64,000 nucleotides of DNA from Streptomyces sp. Je 1-79. Its GTDB lineage: Bacteria; Actinomycetota; Actinomycetes; Streptomycetales; Streptomycetaceae. This document shows positions 35,805-45,926 of this stretch, piece by piece. Within the stretch, counting starts at the first letter, position 1, and every line of letters begins with the position of its first letter. Under the pieces are notes generated by a model. It was not told where the DNA came from and made no database searches. It worked only from the letters and a program-made list of their open reading frames with translations. The position numbers and the translations under genes were made by a program. Where the stretch lies: assembly GCF_025195125.1 (NCBI RefSeq), contig NZ_JAMGSL010000002.1, forward strand, positions 62,001 to 126,000, in the 5' to 3' direction.

Positions 35805-36959
35805 TCAGAGAGCGCAGAGGGCGTCGATGGCAGCGTTGGTCAGGTTCGCCACTCCGGCCCCCGCAGGGCCGGCCATGTTGTACTGGTTGGTGGCCACAAC
35901 GGCCTGGGCGCCGTCCTCACGGGTGAGGACGGCGGTGTAGTAGCCGTAGATGGCGCCGCCCTTCGTCCAGACCTTGCCGCAGGTGCCCGGGCTGTTCACC
36001 ACTTCGTGTGCGAGCCCGAAGGACAGGTTGGACTGGTCGGGGTAGGGGACGAGGGTCTTGAGCTGAGCCATCATCGCCGGGGAGAGCAGGGTGCCGTCGA
36101 GCAGCGCTTTGTGGAGAGCCGCCAAGTCGTCCAGGGTGGACACCATCGCGCCCGCCGCACCGGAGAACTGGACGTTCAGGGTGGTGACGTCGACGTAGGG
36201 GCGCTCGCCCCAGTGGTAGAGGGGAACGGCGTACCCCCGGACGTGGTTGCCGTACAGCTTCGGATCCGACGTCGGGTAACTCGTGCCGGTGAGGCCCAGT
36301 CGGTCGATGATGCGGGTCTGCACCTCGACAGCCGGCTCGTTGCCCGTCACCGACTTGATGATCATCCCGAGCAGGATGAAGTTGGTGTTGCTGTACTTGA
36401 CACTCGTGCCAGGCGTGAACAGCGGCGCTCGCTGCATGGCCAGCTGCACCAACTGCGCGGGCGGGAAAGCCTTGTTCGGGTTGTTGTACGCGTCGACGGT
36501 GACCCTGTCGAGGTACTCGGGCACGCCTGAGGTGTGGTTCAGCAGCTGGCGGATCTTGATCTTCTTGCCGTCGTTGCCGTTCCCGGTCACCACGCCCGGC
36601 AGCCACCGGTCCACGGTGTCGTCGAGGGACAGCGAGCCCTGGTCAGCCAACATCATCGTGACGGCGCCGATGAACGGCTTGGTGTTGCTCCCGATGCGCA
36701 CCTGCGCCTTCGGGTCCGTCGGCGTCCGGGTGGCCCGGTCGCCGACACCCGCTGCCAGGTACTGGCTCGCTCCGTCCTTGCGGAGCAGCGCCGTGGCACC
36801 CGGGTACCCGGCAGCGACTGCCGCATTGAGTCCATCCTGCATCACCTGGTCGGCGGTCTGGGCCGGCGCACCGTGAACCGGCCCGGCAGTGGTGACCGTG
36901 AGCGCGACCGCCACGGCCACGGCCGCTCCTACCTTGCGAGTGAGCAACGAAACAGCCAT
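35805..36959 (-). CDS. Secreted serine hydrolase (class C beta-lactamase/DD-peptidase family)
   Basis: This 384-residue protein has a signal peptide (about 1-30, ending GPVHGAPA). The active-site serine-lysine motif is SNTK in RIGSNTKPFIGAVTMMLADQG. The tyrosine motif is YSNTN, and a later KGG (WTKGGAIYGY) takes the place of the third motif. It resembles the D-alanyl-D-alanine carboxypeptidase/esterase group rather than resistance lactamases. The ATG follows AAGGAG. It is convergent with the HTTM gene and divergent from the SARP gene. Confidence 0.9.
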   Translation of the reverse strand: MAVSLLTRKVGAAVAVAVALTVTTAGPVHGAPAQTADQVMQDGLNAAVAAGYPGATALLRKDGASQYLAAGVGDRATRTPTDPKAQVRIGSNTKPFIGAVTMMLADQGSLSLDDTVDRWLPGVVTGNGNDGKKIKIRQLLNHTSGVPEYLDRVTVDAYNNPNKAFPPAQLVQLAMQRAPLFTPGTSVKYSNTNFILLGMIIKSVTGNEPAVEVQTRIIDRLGLTGTSYPTSDPKLYGNHVRGYAVPLYHWGERPYVDVTTLNVQFSGAAGAMVSTLDDLAALHKALLDGTLLSPAMMAQLKTLVPYPDQSNLSFGLAHEVVNSPGTCGKVWTKGGAIYGYYTAVLTREDGAQAVVATNQYNMAGPAGAGVANLTNAAIDALCAL

Positions 36960-37278
36960 GGGAATCTCCTTGGTTATCGGACGAGACCGCGTCAACCTGG
37001 CGAGGCACCTACGAGGGCGCAAGCGAAAATCCGGCGCCACCATGAGCCCCCTTACGGCGATCCCACGCCGTGGTCGAGCTGCGGCGCTGACGCCGGTTCT
37101 GTCGGATCGGTCGCGGCTCGTGGGCGCCGGGCGGTGAAGGTGCGGGTCCCTGACTGCACGGCTCTCACGGGCCTGACAGACTCTGTCGTGGCACTCTGCT
37201 TTTCCGATGAAGTCCTGTTGAAGCAATGGGGCTTCCGCGGCAGGCAGGCACTGTACGGACGGGGCATGGGGATTCGGC
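36960..37278. other. Divergent intergenic region with dispersed repeat
   Basis: This spacer between the serine hydrolase and SARP genes contains the first copy of the dispersed 53-bp repeat (37170-37222). No gene was found. Promoters for both flanking genes must lie here. Confidence 0.55.
37170..37222 (+). repeat. Dispersed 53-bp repeat, copy A
   Basis: This segment matches 48146-48198 without gaps at 43 of 53 positions. The last 21 positions (37202-37222, starting TTCCGATGAAGTCC) are identical. It contains GACAG-ACT-CTGTC, a small palindrome. Copy A ends 56 bp before the SARP start codon. It could be an insertion-element end, a MITE or a regulatory module. Confidence 0.8.
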
Positions 37279-40200
37279 GTGAGCGTGGAGTCATCGGGTA
37301 CGGGTACTGCCGATGCCGGGGGTGAACTGCAGATCGATCTGCTCGGGTCGGTCCGGGCCCGTCGCGGCGGCGCGTCGCTGGTGCTGGGCCCGCTGCGACG
37401 GCAGGCGGTGCTCGCCGCTCTGGTCCTGCGCTCGCCCGACTTCGTGACCTACCAGCAGCTCCTGGACGACGTCTGGGGGGCCTCTCCCCCGGGCACCGGA
37501 CACCGGGTCTTGCCGAGCTATGTCTACGCGCTGCGCAAGACTCTGGACGGGCCGGGCACCGAAGGGGACCGGTCGGTGATCCATGGGCAGCGCGGCGGCT
37601 ATCGCCTCCTGCCCAGCGGGGTCCGGACCGACACTGCCGAGCTCGCCAGGGAGGCTGGGAGGGCCCAACGGGCGAAGGCCGCCGGCGACCTGGATGCCGC
37701 ACTCGATCATGGCAGAAGGGCCCTCGGCCTGTTCCGTGGGGAGCCTCTGCCCGGTCTGCCAGGTCCGCTCGCCGTTGCCGAACGACAACGTCTGGTCCGG
37801 CAACGGCGCGCGCTGCTCCAGGACCGGGCGGAGTGTCTGGTGTTGCTCGGTGACTACCCGGCTGCCTTGGACACCCTCCTGTCGGCGCCTCTCTCACAGC
37901 CGCACGATGAGCCGCTCGCCGCCCTGCGGATGCGTGCCCTGTACGGCAGCGACCGCCAGGCCGAGGCGCTCTCCGTCTACTCCGAGACACGCCGCCGGCT
38001 CATCGACGAGCTGGGCGTGGAACCCGGCGAGGAGCTGCGCCGCGTACACCAGGCCGTCCTGCGCCGGGACGATCTGACGTTGCTCGGCCGGACCGTCCAC
38101 CCGCGCCCAGCCGCAGCCTTCGCCCCTGAACGAACTGCGCCCCAGGACCCCTCGCCCGGGCGCTCGGCCTCCGGTGGCCGAGACGGCCTCCCCGGCGGAA
38201 CCGACCAGCCTCACGATCCCGCCGGGTCCGATCGCAGTGACCTCCCCGGCGGAACCGACCAGCCTCACGTTCCCGCCGGGTCCGATCGCAGTGACCTCCC
38301 CGGCCGGGCCCGCCCTTGGCGCCGTCGCAACGAACTTCCCGGCGACATCGCCTGCCTGGTCGGGCGTGAAAAGGAGCTCGCCCTCCTCACCACCCCCGTG
38401 TCGCCGGACGCGGTCTCCGTGATGACGGTCGATGGCACGGCGGGCGTGGGCAAGACCGCCTTGGTGGTGCGTGCCGCCTGGACGCTCGGCGACGCCCACC
38501 CCGACGGGTGTCTCTTCGTCGACCTGCACGCACACGGCGCCGCCCACGAGAACGTCACCCCGCAGCGGGCCCTGCGCCGGATGCTGCGTGCGGTTCGCGG
38601 CGAGGACGACGCCCTCCCGGACCTTGCGAACGGGACTCACGGACCCGACGACGCCGGAGATGCCACAGACAACCTGGCAGATCTCGTCACGGCCTGGCGC
38701 GCCGCCACCAGTGGCCTGCGGCTGCTGCTGGTCGTGGACAACGCACGCAGCGCCGAGCAGGTGCGTCCGCTGTTGCCGACTGGACCGGGCAGTCGGGTTC
38801 TGGTCGTCGGCCGTCAGCGTCTGACCGGCCTCGACGCCGACCTGCGGCTCACGGTGGAGCCGCTGGGCACGGGCGCTGCCGTCGGCCTGCTCCGCGAGCT
38901 CGTCGGGGAGTTGCGGGCCGACGGGGAGCCTGAGGCGGCGCGTGAACTTGCCCGGCGGTGTGGCGGTCTGCCCTTGGCACTGCGGATCGCGAGTGCCAGG
39001 CTGCAGAGCCGCCCGTCCTGGACCCTGGCCTTTCTCGCCCGCCGGATGTCCGACGACGCGCACGGCCTCGCGGAGCTGCGGGCCGAGGATCGCAGCGTGG
39101 AGGCCGCCTTCCGGGTCTCGTACGACCAGCTCGGCCCGGAACTGCAGCGAGGCTTCCGCGCGTTGGGAACGAGCCCCACCGCCCGCTTCGACCGGCTCAC
39201 CCTCGCCTCGATGCTGGGCGGCTCTCACGAGGAGGCCGAGGATGTTCTGGAGGATCTGGTAGACGCCAGCCTGTTGCAGCAGCCGCATCCTGGCCGATAC
39301 CGGCTGCACGACCTCGTCAAGGCGCATGCGCGGCGCGTGGCCGGCGAGGCCCCCGAAGAAGCCGCCGCCGACCGCGACGCTGTTCTGCACCTCTACACCG
39401 CGGCGGGCCGCATGGCCAGCGACTGGGGGCCCGGCGGCTTCCCCGCACTCACCACCGGTTCGGCCGACCCCAGCTCGACCGACGGTTGTTCGCCCTTCGC
39501 CGGGTGGCGGGAGGCGTCGGCGTGGCTGAGCTCGATGGGTGGCGAGCTCGTCGATGTCGTGGCCTTCGCAGCCGCAGGCGGCCACGCCGACCACGCGTGT
39601 CTGCTCGCAGAAGCACTCGTCGACCACCTGGCCGGACACGGTCACCACCACGAGTGCCGTACCGCCCTGGAACTCGCCCTGGCGTGTGCGGATGCCGCCA
39701 CCGATCGACGGATGCCCGCGGCGCTGCGCAACTGCGTGGGTCTCCTCGACGTCTACCAGGGGCGGTTCCGGCAGGCAGGAGCATGGTTCGCCGAGGCCCT
39801 GCAATACAGCCGCGCGCGGGGCGACCTGCGAGAAGAGGCACGCGCAATCGCCGGGACGGGCATCGTGCTGGGGCAGTCGGGAAACACCGAGGAGGCGCTT
39901 TCCGGCCTGTACAAGGCAGTAGAGCTGGCGGCCGGCCTCGCCGACGACTGGCTGACCGGGGTGTCCCACTGCAACATCGGCTCCATCCATCTCCGGCTGG
40001 GACGGCACGAAGAGGCGCTCTGGCACTACAGCACCGCCCTGGCACTCGCGGAGAAGAACGGCCGGCCCAGGACGATCAGCAGCACCCTGTGCTTCGTGGC
40101 CGAGGTCGAGCTGGCGCTCGGCCGGTACGAGGTGGCCACGAACCTGCTGAGGCGGGCCGCGGGGCTGGCCGGCGAGGTCGAGGACCTGCCGCTGCGCGCG

Positions 40201-40497
40201 GCGACCCTGTCACGGCTGGCTGCCGCGGAGCACACCCGAGGCGACCTGGGCTCGGCCGTCGACCTCCACCACAAGGCACTGTCGACGCTCACCCCACACA
40301 CGAGCACATGGCTGGAGATGGGGGTCCGCATCCGGCTCGGCAGCACCTACATGGCAACGGACCGTCACACCGACGCACAGCAGGAGTTCCGGGCCGCCCT
40401 TGCCCTGCCCGGAGCCGGCGACCACGCCCACGAATACGAGATGGCACGAGACGGACTGGAAGCCTCCCGTCCGGAGACCCACCGGCCAGGCTCCTGA
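37279..40497 (+). CDS. SARP-family regulator with NB-ARC ATPase and TPR domains (AfsR-like)
   Basis: This 1072-residue protein has an OmpR-type winged helix (about 16-110: IDLLGSVRARRGG...LPSYVYALRKTLDG) and a bacterial transcriptional activator domain (to about 270, ending RRVHQAVLRRDDLT). A linker follows, then a STAND/NB-ARC ATPase with P-loop GTAGVGKTAL (about 386-395), LLLVVDNARSAEQVRPLLP and RCGGLPLALRIASARL. TPR-like repeats run from about 790 to 1060. This is the AfsR layout, used to activate secondary metabolism or development. No biosynthetic cluster adjoins it, so its targets are probably distant or the nearby signalling genes. Confidence 0.9.
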   Translation: MSVESSGTGTADAGGELQIDLLGSVRARRGGASLVLGPLRRQAVLAALVLRSPDFVTYQQLLDDVWGASPPGTGHRVLPSYVYALRKTLDGPGTEGDRSVIHGQRGGYRLLPSGVRTDTAELAREAGRAQRAKAAGDLDAALDHGRRALGLFRGEPLPGLPGPLAVAERQRLVRQRRALLQDRAECLVLLGDYPAALDTLLSAPLSQPHDEPLAALRMRALYGSDRQAEALSVYSETRRRLIDELGVEPGEELRRVHQAVLRRDDLTLLGRTVHPRPAAAFAPERTAPQDPSPGRSASGGRDGLPGGTDQPHDPAGSDRSDLPGGTDQPHVPAGSDRSDLPGRARPWRRRNELPGDIACLVGREKELALLTTPVSPDAVSVMTVDGTAGVGKTALVVRAAWTLGDAHPDGCLFVDLHAHGAAHENVTPQRALRRMLRAVRGEDDALPDLANGTHGPDDAGDATDNLADLVTAWRAATSGLRLLLVVDNARSAEQVRPLLPTGPGSRVLVVGRQRLTGLDADLRLTVEPLGTGAAVGLLRELVGELRADGEPEAARELARRCGGLPLALRIASARLQSRPSWTLAFLARRMSDDAHGLAELRAEDRSVEAAFRVSYDQLGPELQRGFRALGTSPTARFDRLTLASMLGGSHEEAEDVLEDLVDASLLQQPHPGRYRLHDLVKAHARRVAGEAPEEAAADRDAVLHLYTAAGRMASDWGPGGFPALTTGSADPSSTDGCSPFAGWREASAWLSSMGGELVDVVAFAAAGGHADHACLLAEALVDHLAGHGHHHECRTALELALACADAATDRRMPAALRNCVGLLDVYQGRFRQAGAWFAEALQYSRARGDLREEARAIAGTGIVLGQSGNTEEALSGLYKAVELAAGLADDWLTGVSHCNIGSIHLRLGRHEEALWHYSTALALAEKNGRPRTISSTLCFVAEVELALGRYEVATNLLRRAAGLAGEVEDLPLRAATLSRLAAAEHTRGDLGSAVDLHHKALSTLTPHTSTWLEMGVRIRLGSTYMATDRHTDAQQEFRAALALPGAGDHAHEYEMARDGLEASRPETHRPGS
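38194..38301 (+). repeat. Two 54-bp in-frame repeats in the SARP linker
   Basis: Adjacent copies (38194-38247, 38248-38301) encode GGTDQPH(D/V)PAGSDRSDLP twice, with almost no base differences, so the duplication is recent. It lies between the activator and ATPase domains and should only lengthen the linker. Confidence 0.85.
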
Positions 40498-40727
40498 CAG
40501 CACGCCTGACGCTTCCGAGAGACGACGTGCCGCGACACGACCACTGACCGGCCGGCAGCCTCGGGCGCCTTGCAGGCGCGGCGAGGGTCCGGCCGCGGGA
40601 TTCATGCTCCCTGCAGCACGATTTCAGCGCCGGAACATGGGAGTGCCCCAGAGTGACACTCGAGTGCGGAGTTGTGGACCCACCACATCACCGTGGCGAC
40701 GACGGGACACCCGGGGGTAGGGACGGC

Positions 40728-41537
40728 ATGACCGGATCAGGCACGGCTGCATGGCTCGGCGCGAAGCAGGCCACCTATGTGGCCAGACGCCCGCCGTGGG
40801 CCGGGTACGTGCTGGGCGGCATCATCCTCGTCGGCGGAGGCACACCGCTGCTGATCACGATGGCCGTCGCATTCGGCGCTTCGATACCGCTACTGGCCTT
40901 CTCACTCATGTACGTGGTGTTCGGATGGATGCTGATCGAAAAGATCAAGCTGGCCCGGCGCGGCAGGAACGCGCGGCTCGACCTCTTCCAGCACGGCGCG
41001 GTAGTGACCACCCACGACGGAAACGCCCACACCTTCGGCTGGGACTCCGTCCAGGTCCACCAGGACGTGCTCCACTCTCGGAAGAACGGCATCACCGAAT
41101 CCAGCTACGTCTACACGCTGATCGGTGAGGACGGCCTGGCCCTCACCATCGGCGATACCCGAAGGACGTCTACCTCCCGCTACGCAGGCATCGTCACCCA
41201 TGTACAGGGAGCGGAGTTCACCGATCCCAAGAAATGGGGGCCGGCCATCGTGCAGGCGGTCAGCGAGACCCAACTGCGCCGCGCCCTGGAAGACGTGGCG
41301 CACGGGCAGGAACTCACCTTCAACACGGTCAGGCTGAGTCTGAACGGGATGGAATTCAAAGGGAAGACCCTCCCGTGGACCCGCATACGCGAAATGCGGC
41401 CCGTCAACGGCCGGCTGCATGTCAAGGAGGACGGCCGGCGGCTCCTCGCGATGGACGTCCCGGTGTCATCGATACCGAACTTCCCCGTCTTCTACACCGT
41501 GGCCACGAGACTGCACGAAGCCGCACGGCAGTCCTGA
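40728..41537 (+). CDS. DUF6585-like membrane protein
   Basis: This 269-residue protein has two adjacent N-terminal membrane helices (GYVLGGIILVGGGTPLLITMAVAFGASIPLLAFSLMYVVFGWMLI). Its cytosolic domain contains DLFQHGAVVTTHDGNAHTFGWDSVQVHQDV and a YTLIGEDGLALTIGD strand pair, a pattern seen in DUF6585 proteins with a PH-like fold. Function unknown. It lies 139 bp upstream of two kinase-propeller genes on the same strand. ATG 40728 follows GGGACGGC. Confidence 0.7.
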   Translation: MTGSGTAAWLGAKQATYVARRPPWAGYVLGGIILVGGGTPLLITMAVAFGASIPLLAFSLMYVVFGWMLIEKIKLARRGRNARLDLFQHGAVVTTHDGNAHTFGWDSVQVHQDVLHSRKNGITESSYVYTLIGEDGLALTIGDTRRTSTSRYAGIVTHVQGAEFTDPKKWGPAIVQAVSETQLRRALEDVAHGQELTFNTVRLSLNGMEFKGKTLPWTRIREMRPVNGRLHVKEDGRRLLAMDVPVSSIPNFPVFYTVATRLHEAARQS

Positions 41538-41675
41538 GGCCCACAGGCAAGAACATCGCGGCCATCACCGATGGCGGGCAGATGGGCTTCGTCGACCAGG
41601 CCAGCGGTTTCGTGCATCCGAGCGTCGTTGAATTCCGCATGTGATCAGACAGATATCTGGGAGATTCGCGTAGCC

Positions 41676-43688
41676 ATGGTGGAGCCTCTGGCCTCTTCGG
41701 ATCCCCGGCGCATCGGCCCGTACCAGCTCGAAGGGCGACTCGGCGCGGGCGGCATGGGGCAGGTCTTCCTCGGAGCATCGGCGGCCGGACGCAGGGTCGC
41801 GGTGAAAGTCATCCGGCCGGAGCTCGCGGCCACCTCTCAGTTCCGCGCGCGATTCGCCCGCGAGGTCGAGGCGGCACGGCGGGTGGGCGGATTCCACACC
41901 GCCCAGATCGTCGACGCCGACCCTGAGGCCGCATCGCCCTGGCTGGCCGCCGAGTACATCCCGGGCCCCACGCTCCAGCAGGTCATCGCCGCACAAGGCC
42001 CGCTCCCTCCCGATGCCGTGCTCCGCCTTGGCGCCGGAATCGCCGAGGGCTTGGCCGCGGTCCACAACTGCGGTCTTGTGCACCGGGACTTGAAGCCCGG
42101 CAACGTCATACTCGCCGCCGACGGCCCGCGCATCATCGACTTCGGGATCGCGCACACCCCCGACGCCGGGCCGATGACACACACGGGCACCGTCATCGGC
42201 ACCTACGCCTACATGTCGCCGGAGCAGATCCGCGCCCCCGCCCAGGTGACCCCCGCCAGTGACGTCTTCTCACTGGGCTCGGTGCTCACCTTCGCTGCCA
42301 CCGGCCGGGGCCCGTTCGACGCGTCGACCGTCCTCGCGATCATCCACCGGGTCACGAGCGAGGCGCCCGTACTCACCGACATCGCCGTGGGCAGCCCGCT
42401 GCACGCCCTGGTCTGCCACTGCCTCGCCAAGGACCCCGCCGAGCGCCCGCCGACCTCCGAGGTCCTGCGCCGGTTGGCTGTCACAGCCCCCGCCGCACCT
42501 CCTGTACCGGCCATGCCTCCGGCGATTCCCCCGCTTCCGGCCACAACTCCCGTCGACGGCCGTCCGATCCGGCGCCGCTCCGTGCTGTTCGGCGGGCTTG
42601 CCGCCGCGACGGCCGTGGCCGCCGGGCCCACCGCCTTCGTGCTGTGGCCGAAGGACGCACCACCCGCCGAGCCGAAGGACGAGCCGAAGGCGAGCAAGAG
42701 CCCCGACCGAGACATCACCAGGCCCGTCGGCGAACTCAAGGGCCACGAAGGGAACATCGAGAGCCTGGCGGTCAGCCGGGACGGAAAGTTCCTCGCCACG
42801 GGCGGCAACGACACGACGCTGAAGCTCTGGGACCTCACTGCGCGCCGCGAGAAGGCAACCTTCGAAGGCCACACCGATGCCGTCTGGGCGGTGGCCTTCA
42901 GCCCCGACGGCTCCACCCTGTACTCCGGCGCCCTCATGGAGCTGTTCGCCTGGGACGCGAACAGCGGGGCCGCGAAGAAGAAACTGGCTGCGTACGAGAG
43001 CGAGGACGACTTCGTCAAGTGCCTGGCCGTGAGCCCGGACGGCAAGACCCTCGCCGTCGGCGTCGGCGGCCGTATCGAGCTGATGGACCCGAGCACGGGC
43101 CGGGTCCGCGAGACGCTTGAAGGGAGGGCGGGGAGCGTCGCCTTCAGCCCGGACGGCAAGACGTTCGCCAGCGTCGCCGGCCAATCCGACAAGAGCGGCA
43201 TCCGATTGTGGGACACCGCGACCGGGCGCTTGCTGAAGACCCTGGGCGGCGGTGAGGAGGAGAACTACTCCGAGGTGTCGTTCAGCCCCGACGGTGAGAC
43301 CCTCATCGCCAACGGCCCCGGCGTCCAGCTGTGGGACGTGGCCTCCGGAAGACTTGCCAGAAAGCTCACCGACCAGCACGAGCACCTCGACAGCGCGGCA
43401 TACCGGCCCGCCGACGCCGGGACTTCGGGCAAGGCGATCGTCGTGGGAGGCGGCCGCTTCGTGGAGACCGAGAAGACCGACACCGTCGGTCGCACGGTCA
43501 GCGTCTGGGACGCGGACAGCGGGAATCTCGCCACCACCTTGGTCGTCGGCGATCCGAAGACCCCGATGCGGGCCTACATCGGCCGCCTTGTCTTCACCCC
43601 GGACGGCACGACTCTGGCGGGTGTGTGCACCCCGGCGCCCGACGAGGACGGAATCGAGCCGTCGGTCCAGCTCTGGAGGCTGCCGTAA
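41676..43688 (+). CDS. Ser/Thr protein kinase with C-terminal WD40-like propeller (1)
   Basis: This 670-residue Hanks-type kinase has a glycine loop (GAGGMG, 23-28), Lys44 in VAVKV, catalytic HRDLKPGN (Asp138) and metal-binding DFG (Asp155). The activation segment ends GTYAYMSPEQ. A Pro-rich linker leads to one membrane helix (about 303-324) preceded by RRR, then a propeller with repeats such as SLAVSRDGKFLATGGNDTTLKLWD and VAFSPDGSTL. The topology is a cytosolic kinase and, most likely, an external sensor. All catalytic residues are intact. It is the first of two tandem paralogues. Confidence 0.92.
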   Translation: MVEPLASSDPRRIGPYQLEGRLGAGGMGQVFLGASAAGRRVAVKVIRPELAATSQFRARFAREVEAARRVGGFHTAQIVDADPEAASPWLAAEYIPGPTLQQVIAAQGPLPPDAVLRLGAGIAEGLAAVHNCGLVHRDLKPGNVILAADGPRIIDFGIAHTPDAGPMTHTGTVIGTYAYMSPEQIRAPAQVTPASDVFSLGSVLTFAATGRGPFDASTVLAIIHRVTSEAPVLTDIAVGSPLHALVCHCLAKDPAERPPTSEVLRRLAVTAPAAPPVPAMPPAIPPLPATTPVDGRPIRRRSVLFGGLAAATAVAAGPTAFVLWPKDAPPAEPKDEPKASKSPDRDITRPVGELKGHEGNIESLAVSRDGKFLATGGNDTTLKLWDLTARREKATFEGHTDAVWAVAFSPDGSTLYSGALMELFAWDANSGAAKKKLAAYESEDDFVKCLAVSPDGKTLAVGVGGRIELMDPSTGRVRETLEGRAGSVAFSPDGKTFASVAGQSDKSGIRLWDTATGRLLKTLGGGEEENYSEVSFSPDGETLIANGPGVQLWDVASGRLARKLTDQHEHLDSAAYRPADAGTSGKAIVVGGGRFVETEKTDTVGRTVSVWDADSGNLATTLVVGDPKTPMRAYIGRLVFTPDGTTLAGVCTPAPDEDGIEPSVQLWRLP

Positions 43689-43778
43689 GCAGCAGCGCCA
43701 GAGAGACCACTCAAGCCACCGCCTCACTCTGCCCCCTCTGATCCCTTTGATCCTCCTCGCACCGGACGGAACCTGCCC

Positions 43779-45836
43779 ATGGACGCACTCAGGCCCGACG
43801 ATCCGCAGTGGGTCGGCCCCTACCGCCTGGACGGACGGCTCGGCGAGGGAGGCATGGGATCGGTCTTTCTCGGCACGTCGCCGGGCGGTCGGAAGGTCGC
43901 GGTCAAGCTGATCAAGCGAGAGCTCTCGGCGGCCCCGCAGTTCCGGGAGCGGTTCGCCCGCGAGGTGGACGCGGCGCGGCGCGTGGGCGGCTTCCACACC
44001 GCGCAGGTGGTCGACGCCGACCCCGAGGCCGCGTCCCCGTGGCTCGTCACGGCGTTCATCCCGGGCCCGACGCTGTATGAAGTCGTCGCCAAGGACGGAC
44101 CGCTGGATGCCACTGCCGTGCGGCGGCTTGGTGCGGGGCTCGCGGAAGGGCTCGCCGCGATCCACAAGTGCGGCCTTGTGCACCGGGACTTGAAGCCGGG
44201 CAACGTGATCATCGCCGGCGACGGGCCGCGCGTCATCGACTTCGGTATCGCCCGCGCCGTGGACGCCAGCTCGCTCACCGCGACGGGCACGGTCATCGGC
44301 ACCTACTCGTACATGTCACCGGAGCAGATCCGCGCCGACCGGGCGGGAACGGCGAGCGATGTGTTCTCGCTCGGCTCGGTACTCGCGTTCGCCGCGACAG
44401 GTCGCGGGCCGTTCGACGCGCCCACGCTGATCGAAATCGTCCAGCGCATCCTGGACGAGGCGCCCGCGCTCGACGGCATCGACGACGGTGCGCTGCGGGA
44501 GCTGCTCGCCGCGTGCCTGGCCAAGGCTCCCGAGGCGCGGCCGGCCGTCGATGAGCTGCCCGGGCGGTTCGCGACACGTGCAGCCGCCGGCGGGGGTGGG
44601 CCTGTGGGGCCGGGGGCGGTGGGAGCCGGCCCCGTAGACCCTCGTATCTCCATGCTTCCCGCGGGCGCACCCGCGGCTGCCGTGTCCCCACAGGCGACCC
44701 ACCCGCCGACCGTCACCGCAGCCCCCAGTACGCCGCCACCGGGGTTAGGGCCGGGGAGCACCACCGCCGATGCGGGCGAGCGGCCCCGCCCGGGCGGGCT
44801 GTCGCGGCGTACGCTCCTGTTCGCCGGGCTCGGGACGGCGGCAGCCGCCACGGCGGTCGGGGTGCCGATCCTGCTGCGTCACCACGACAAGGCAGGCAGA
44901 TCGTCCGGCGCCGGCGATAAGCCCGGCCCCGCGCCGGGCACTTCGAAGCCGGACAAAGCCGAAGAGGTCATTCTCCTCAAGGGACTCGAAGACGGGCGGG
45001 CGCTCGCCTTCAGCGAGGACGGTCGGCAGCTGTACGGCGCCGACAAAAGCACCATCTGGCGCTGGAGTCCGAGCACTGGGGCAGGCGACGCGGTCCACAT
45101 CGGCGCCCAGAAGTACCTGCAGGACGTGGTGTTCAGCCGGGATCTCAGCTTCCTGGTCAGAGCGGAGGAGGGCAGGGTCCGCATCTGGGACACGACCACC
45201 GGCAGGATTGTGCACACGTTCACGCTGTCCACCCAGAGTGGCACGAGCCAGGAGGGCTGGCCAGGGGGCCTGGCGGTCAGCGCGGACGGTAAGAGGCTGG
45301 CCGCGAGCACCGGGGAGGGCCTGCACCTCTGGGAGCTGCCGTCCGGCAAGCACACGGCCGTCTCCCTGAGCGAACCCGGCGGCCCTGTGGCGTTTCGGGG
45401 CGACGGTGAAATGCTGGTCAGCGGTTGGAACTCCCTGGAGACCCTGACCTCCGCGGGCAAGTCCACCGGCACGGTCAAGGACGGCCGCAACGCCAAGGTC
45501 GCCTTGTTCAGCCCGGACGGGAGCCTCCTCGCCTACGGGCATGGCGGCGGCCATATCGTGCTGTGGAACACCGAATCCCGCTCGGAGGTCATCCGGTTCA
45601 AGGATTGGGCCACGACCCTCGCGTTCCATCCGGAGGGGCGCCTCCTGGTCAGCGGCGCCGGCTCGACCGTCCAGGTGTGGGACACGGTCGCGGGGAAAGA
45701 AGTCGGCAGCTACGAGTGTCCCGGCCAGGTCAAGGCGGTGGCTGTCAGCCCGGACGGCAAGACCGTGGCGATCGGCCTCAGCATGGCGATCACCATGGAA
45801 GCCAAGGACTCGGTCCTGCTCTGGCAGATGCCCTGA
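43779..45836 (+). CDS. Ser/Thr protein kinase with C-terminal WD40-like propeller (2)
   Basis: This 685-residue paralogue of the preceding gene lies 90 bp downstream. The kinase motifs are complete (GEGGMG, Lys43, HRDLKPGN with Asp137, DFG with Asp154). Residues 261-340 are a Gly/Pro linker. The single membrane helix (about 346-366) is preceded by SRRTLLFAG, which looks like a Tat twin-arginine motif placed inside the protein. The C-terminal propeller has repeats such as VAVSPDGKTVAIGL and WDTTTGRIVHTF. Substrates unknown; the SARP regulator upstream is a candidate, since AfsR-type proteins are classic kinase targets. Confidence 0.92.
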   Translation: MDALRPDDPQWVGPYRLDGRLGEGGMGSVFLGTSPGGRKVAVKLIKRELSAAPQFRERFAREVDAARRVGGFHTAQVVDADPEAASPWLVTAFIPGPTLYEVVAKDGPLDATAVRRLGAGLAEGLAAIHKCGLVHRDLKPGNVIIAGDGPRVIDFGIARAVDASSLTATGTVIGTYSYMSPEQIRADRAGTASDVFSLGSVLAFAATGRGPFDAPTLIEIVQRILDEAPALDGIDDGALRELLAACLAKAPEARPAVDELPGRFATRAAAGGGGPVGPGAVGAGPVDPRISMLPAGAPAAAVSPQATHPPTVTAAPSTPPPGLGPGSTTADAGERPRPGGLSRRTLLFAGLGTAAAATAVGVPILLRHHDKAGRSSGAGDKPGPAPGTSKPDKAEEVILLKGLEDGRALAFSEDGRQLYGADKSTIWRWSPSTGAGDAVHIGAQKYLQDVVFSRDLSFLVRAEEGRVRIWDTTTGRIVHTFTLSTQSGTSQEGWPGGLAVSADGKRLAASTGEGLHLWELPSGKHTAVSLSEPGGPVAFRGDGEMLVSGWNSLETLTSAGKSTGTVKDGRNAKVALFSPDGSLLAYGHGGGHIVLWNTESRSEVIRFKDWATTLAFHPEGRLLVSGAGSTVQVWDTVAGKEVGSYECPGQVKAVAVSPDGKTVAIGLSMAITMEAKDSVLLWQMP

Positions 45837-45926
45837 CGTAGCCGGGGACCGGACTCGGAAGTAGAGGAGCAGTGCGTCGTAGGAGGTGTCGTCCTCGACG
45901 ACCGCCGGCGGCATGACGCGTCGATG

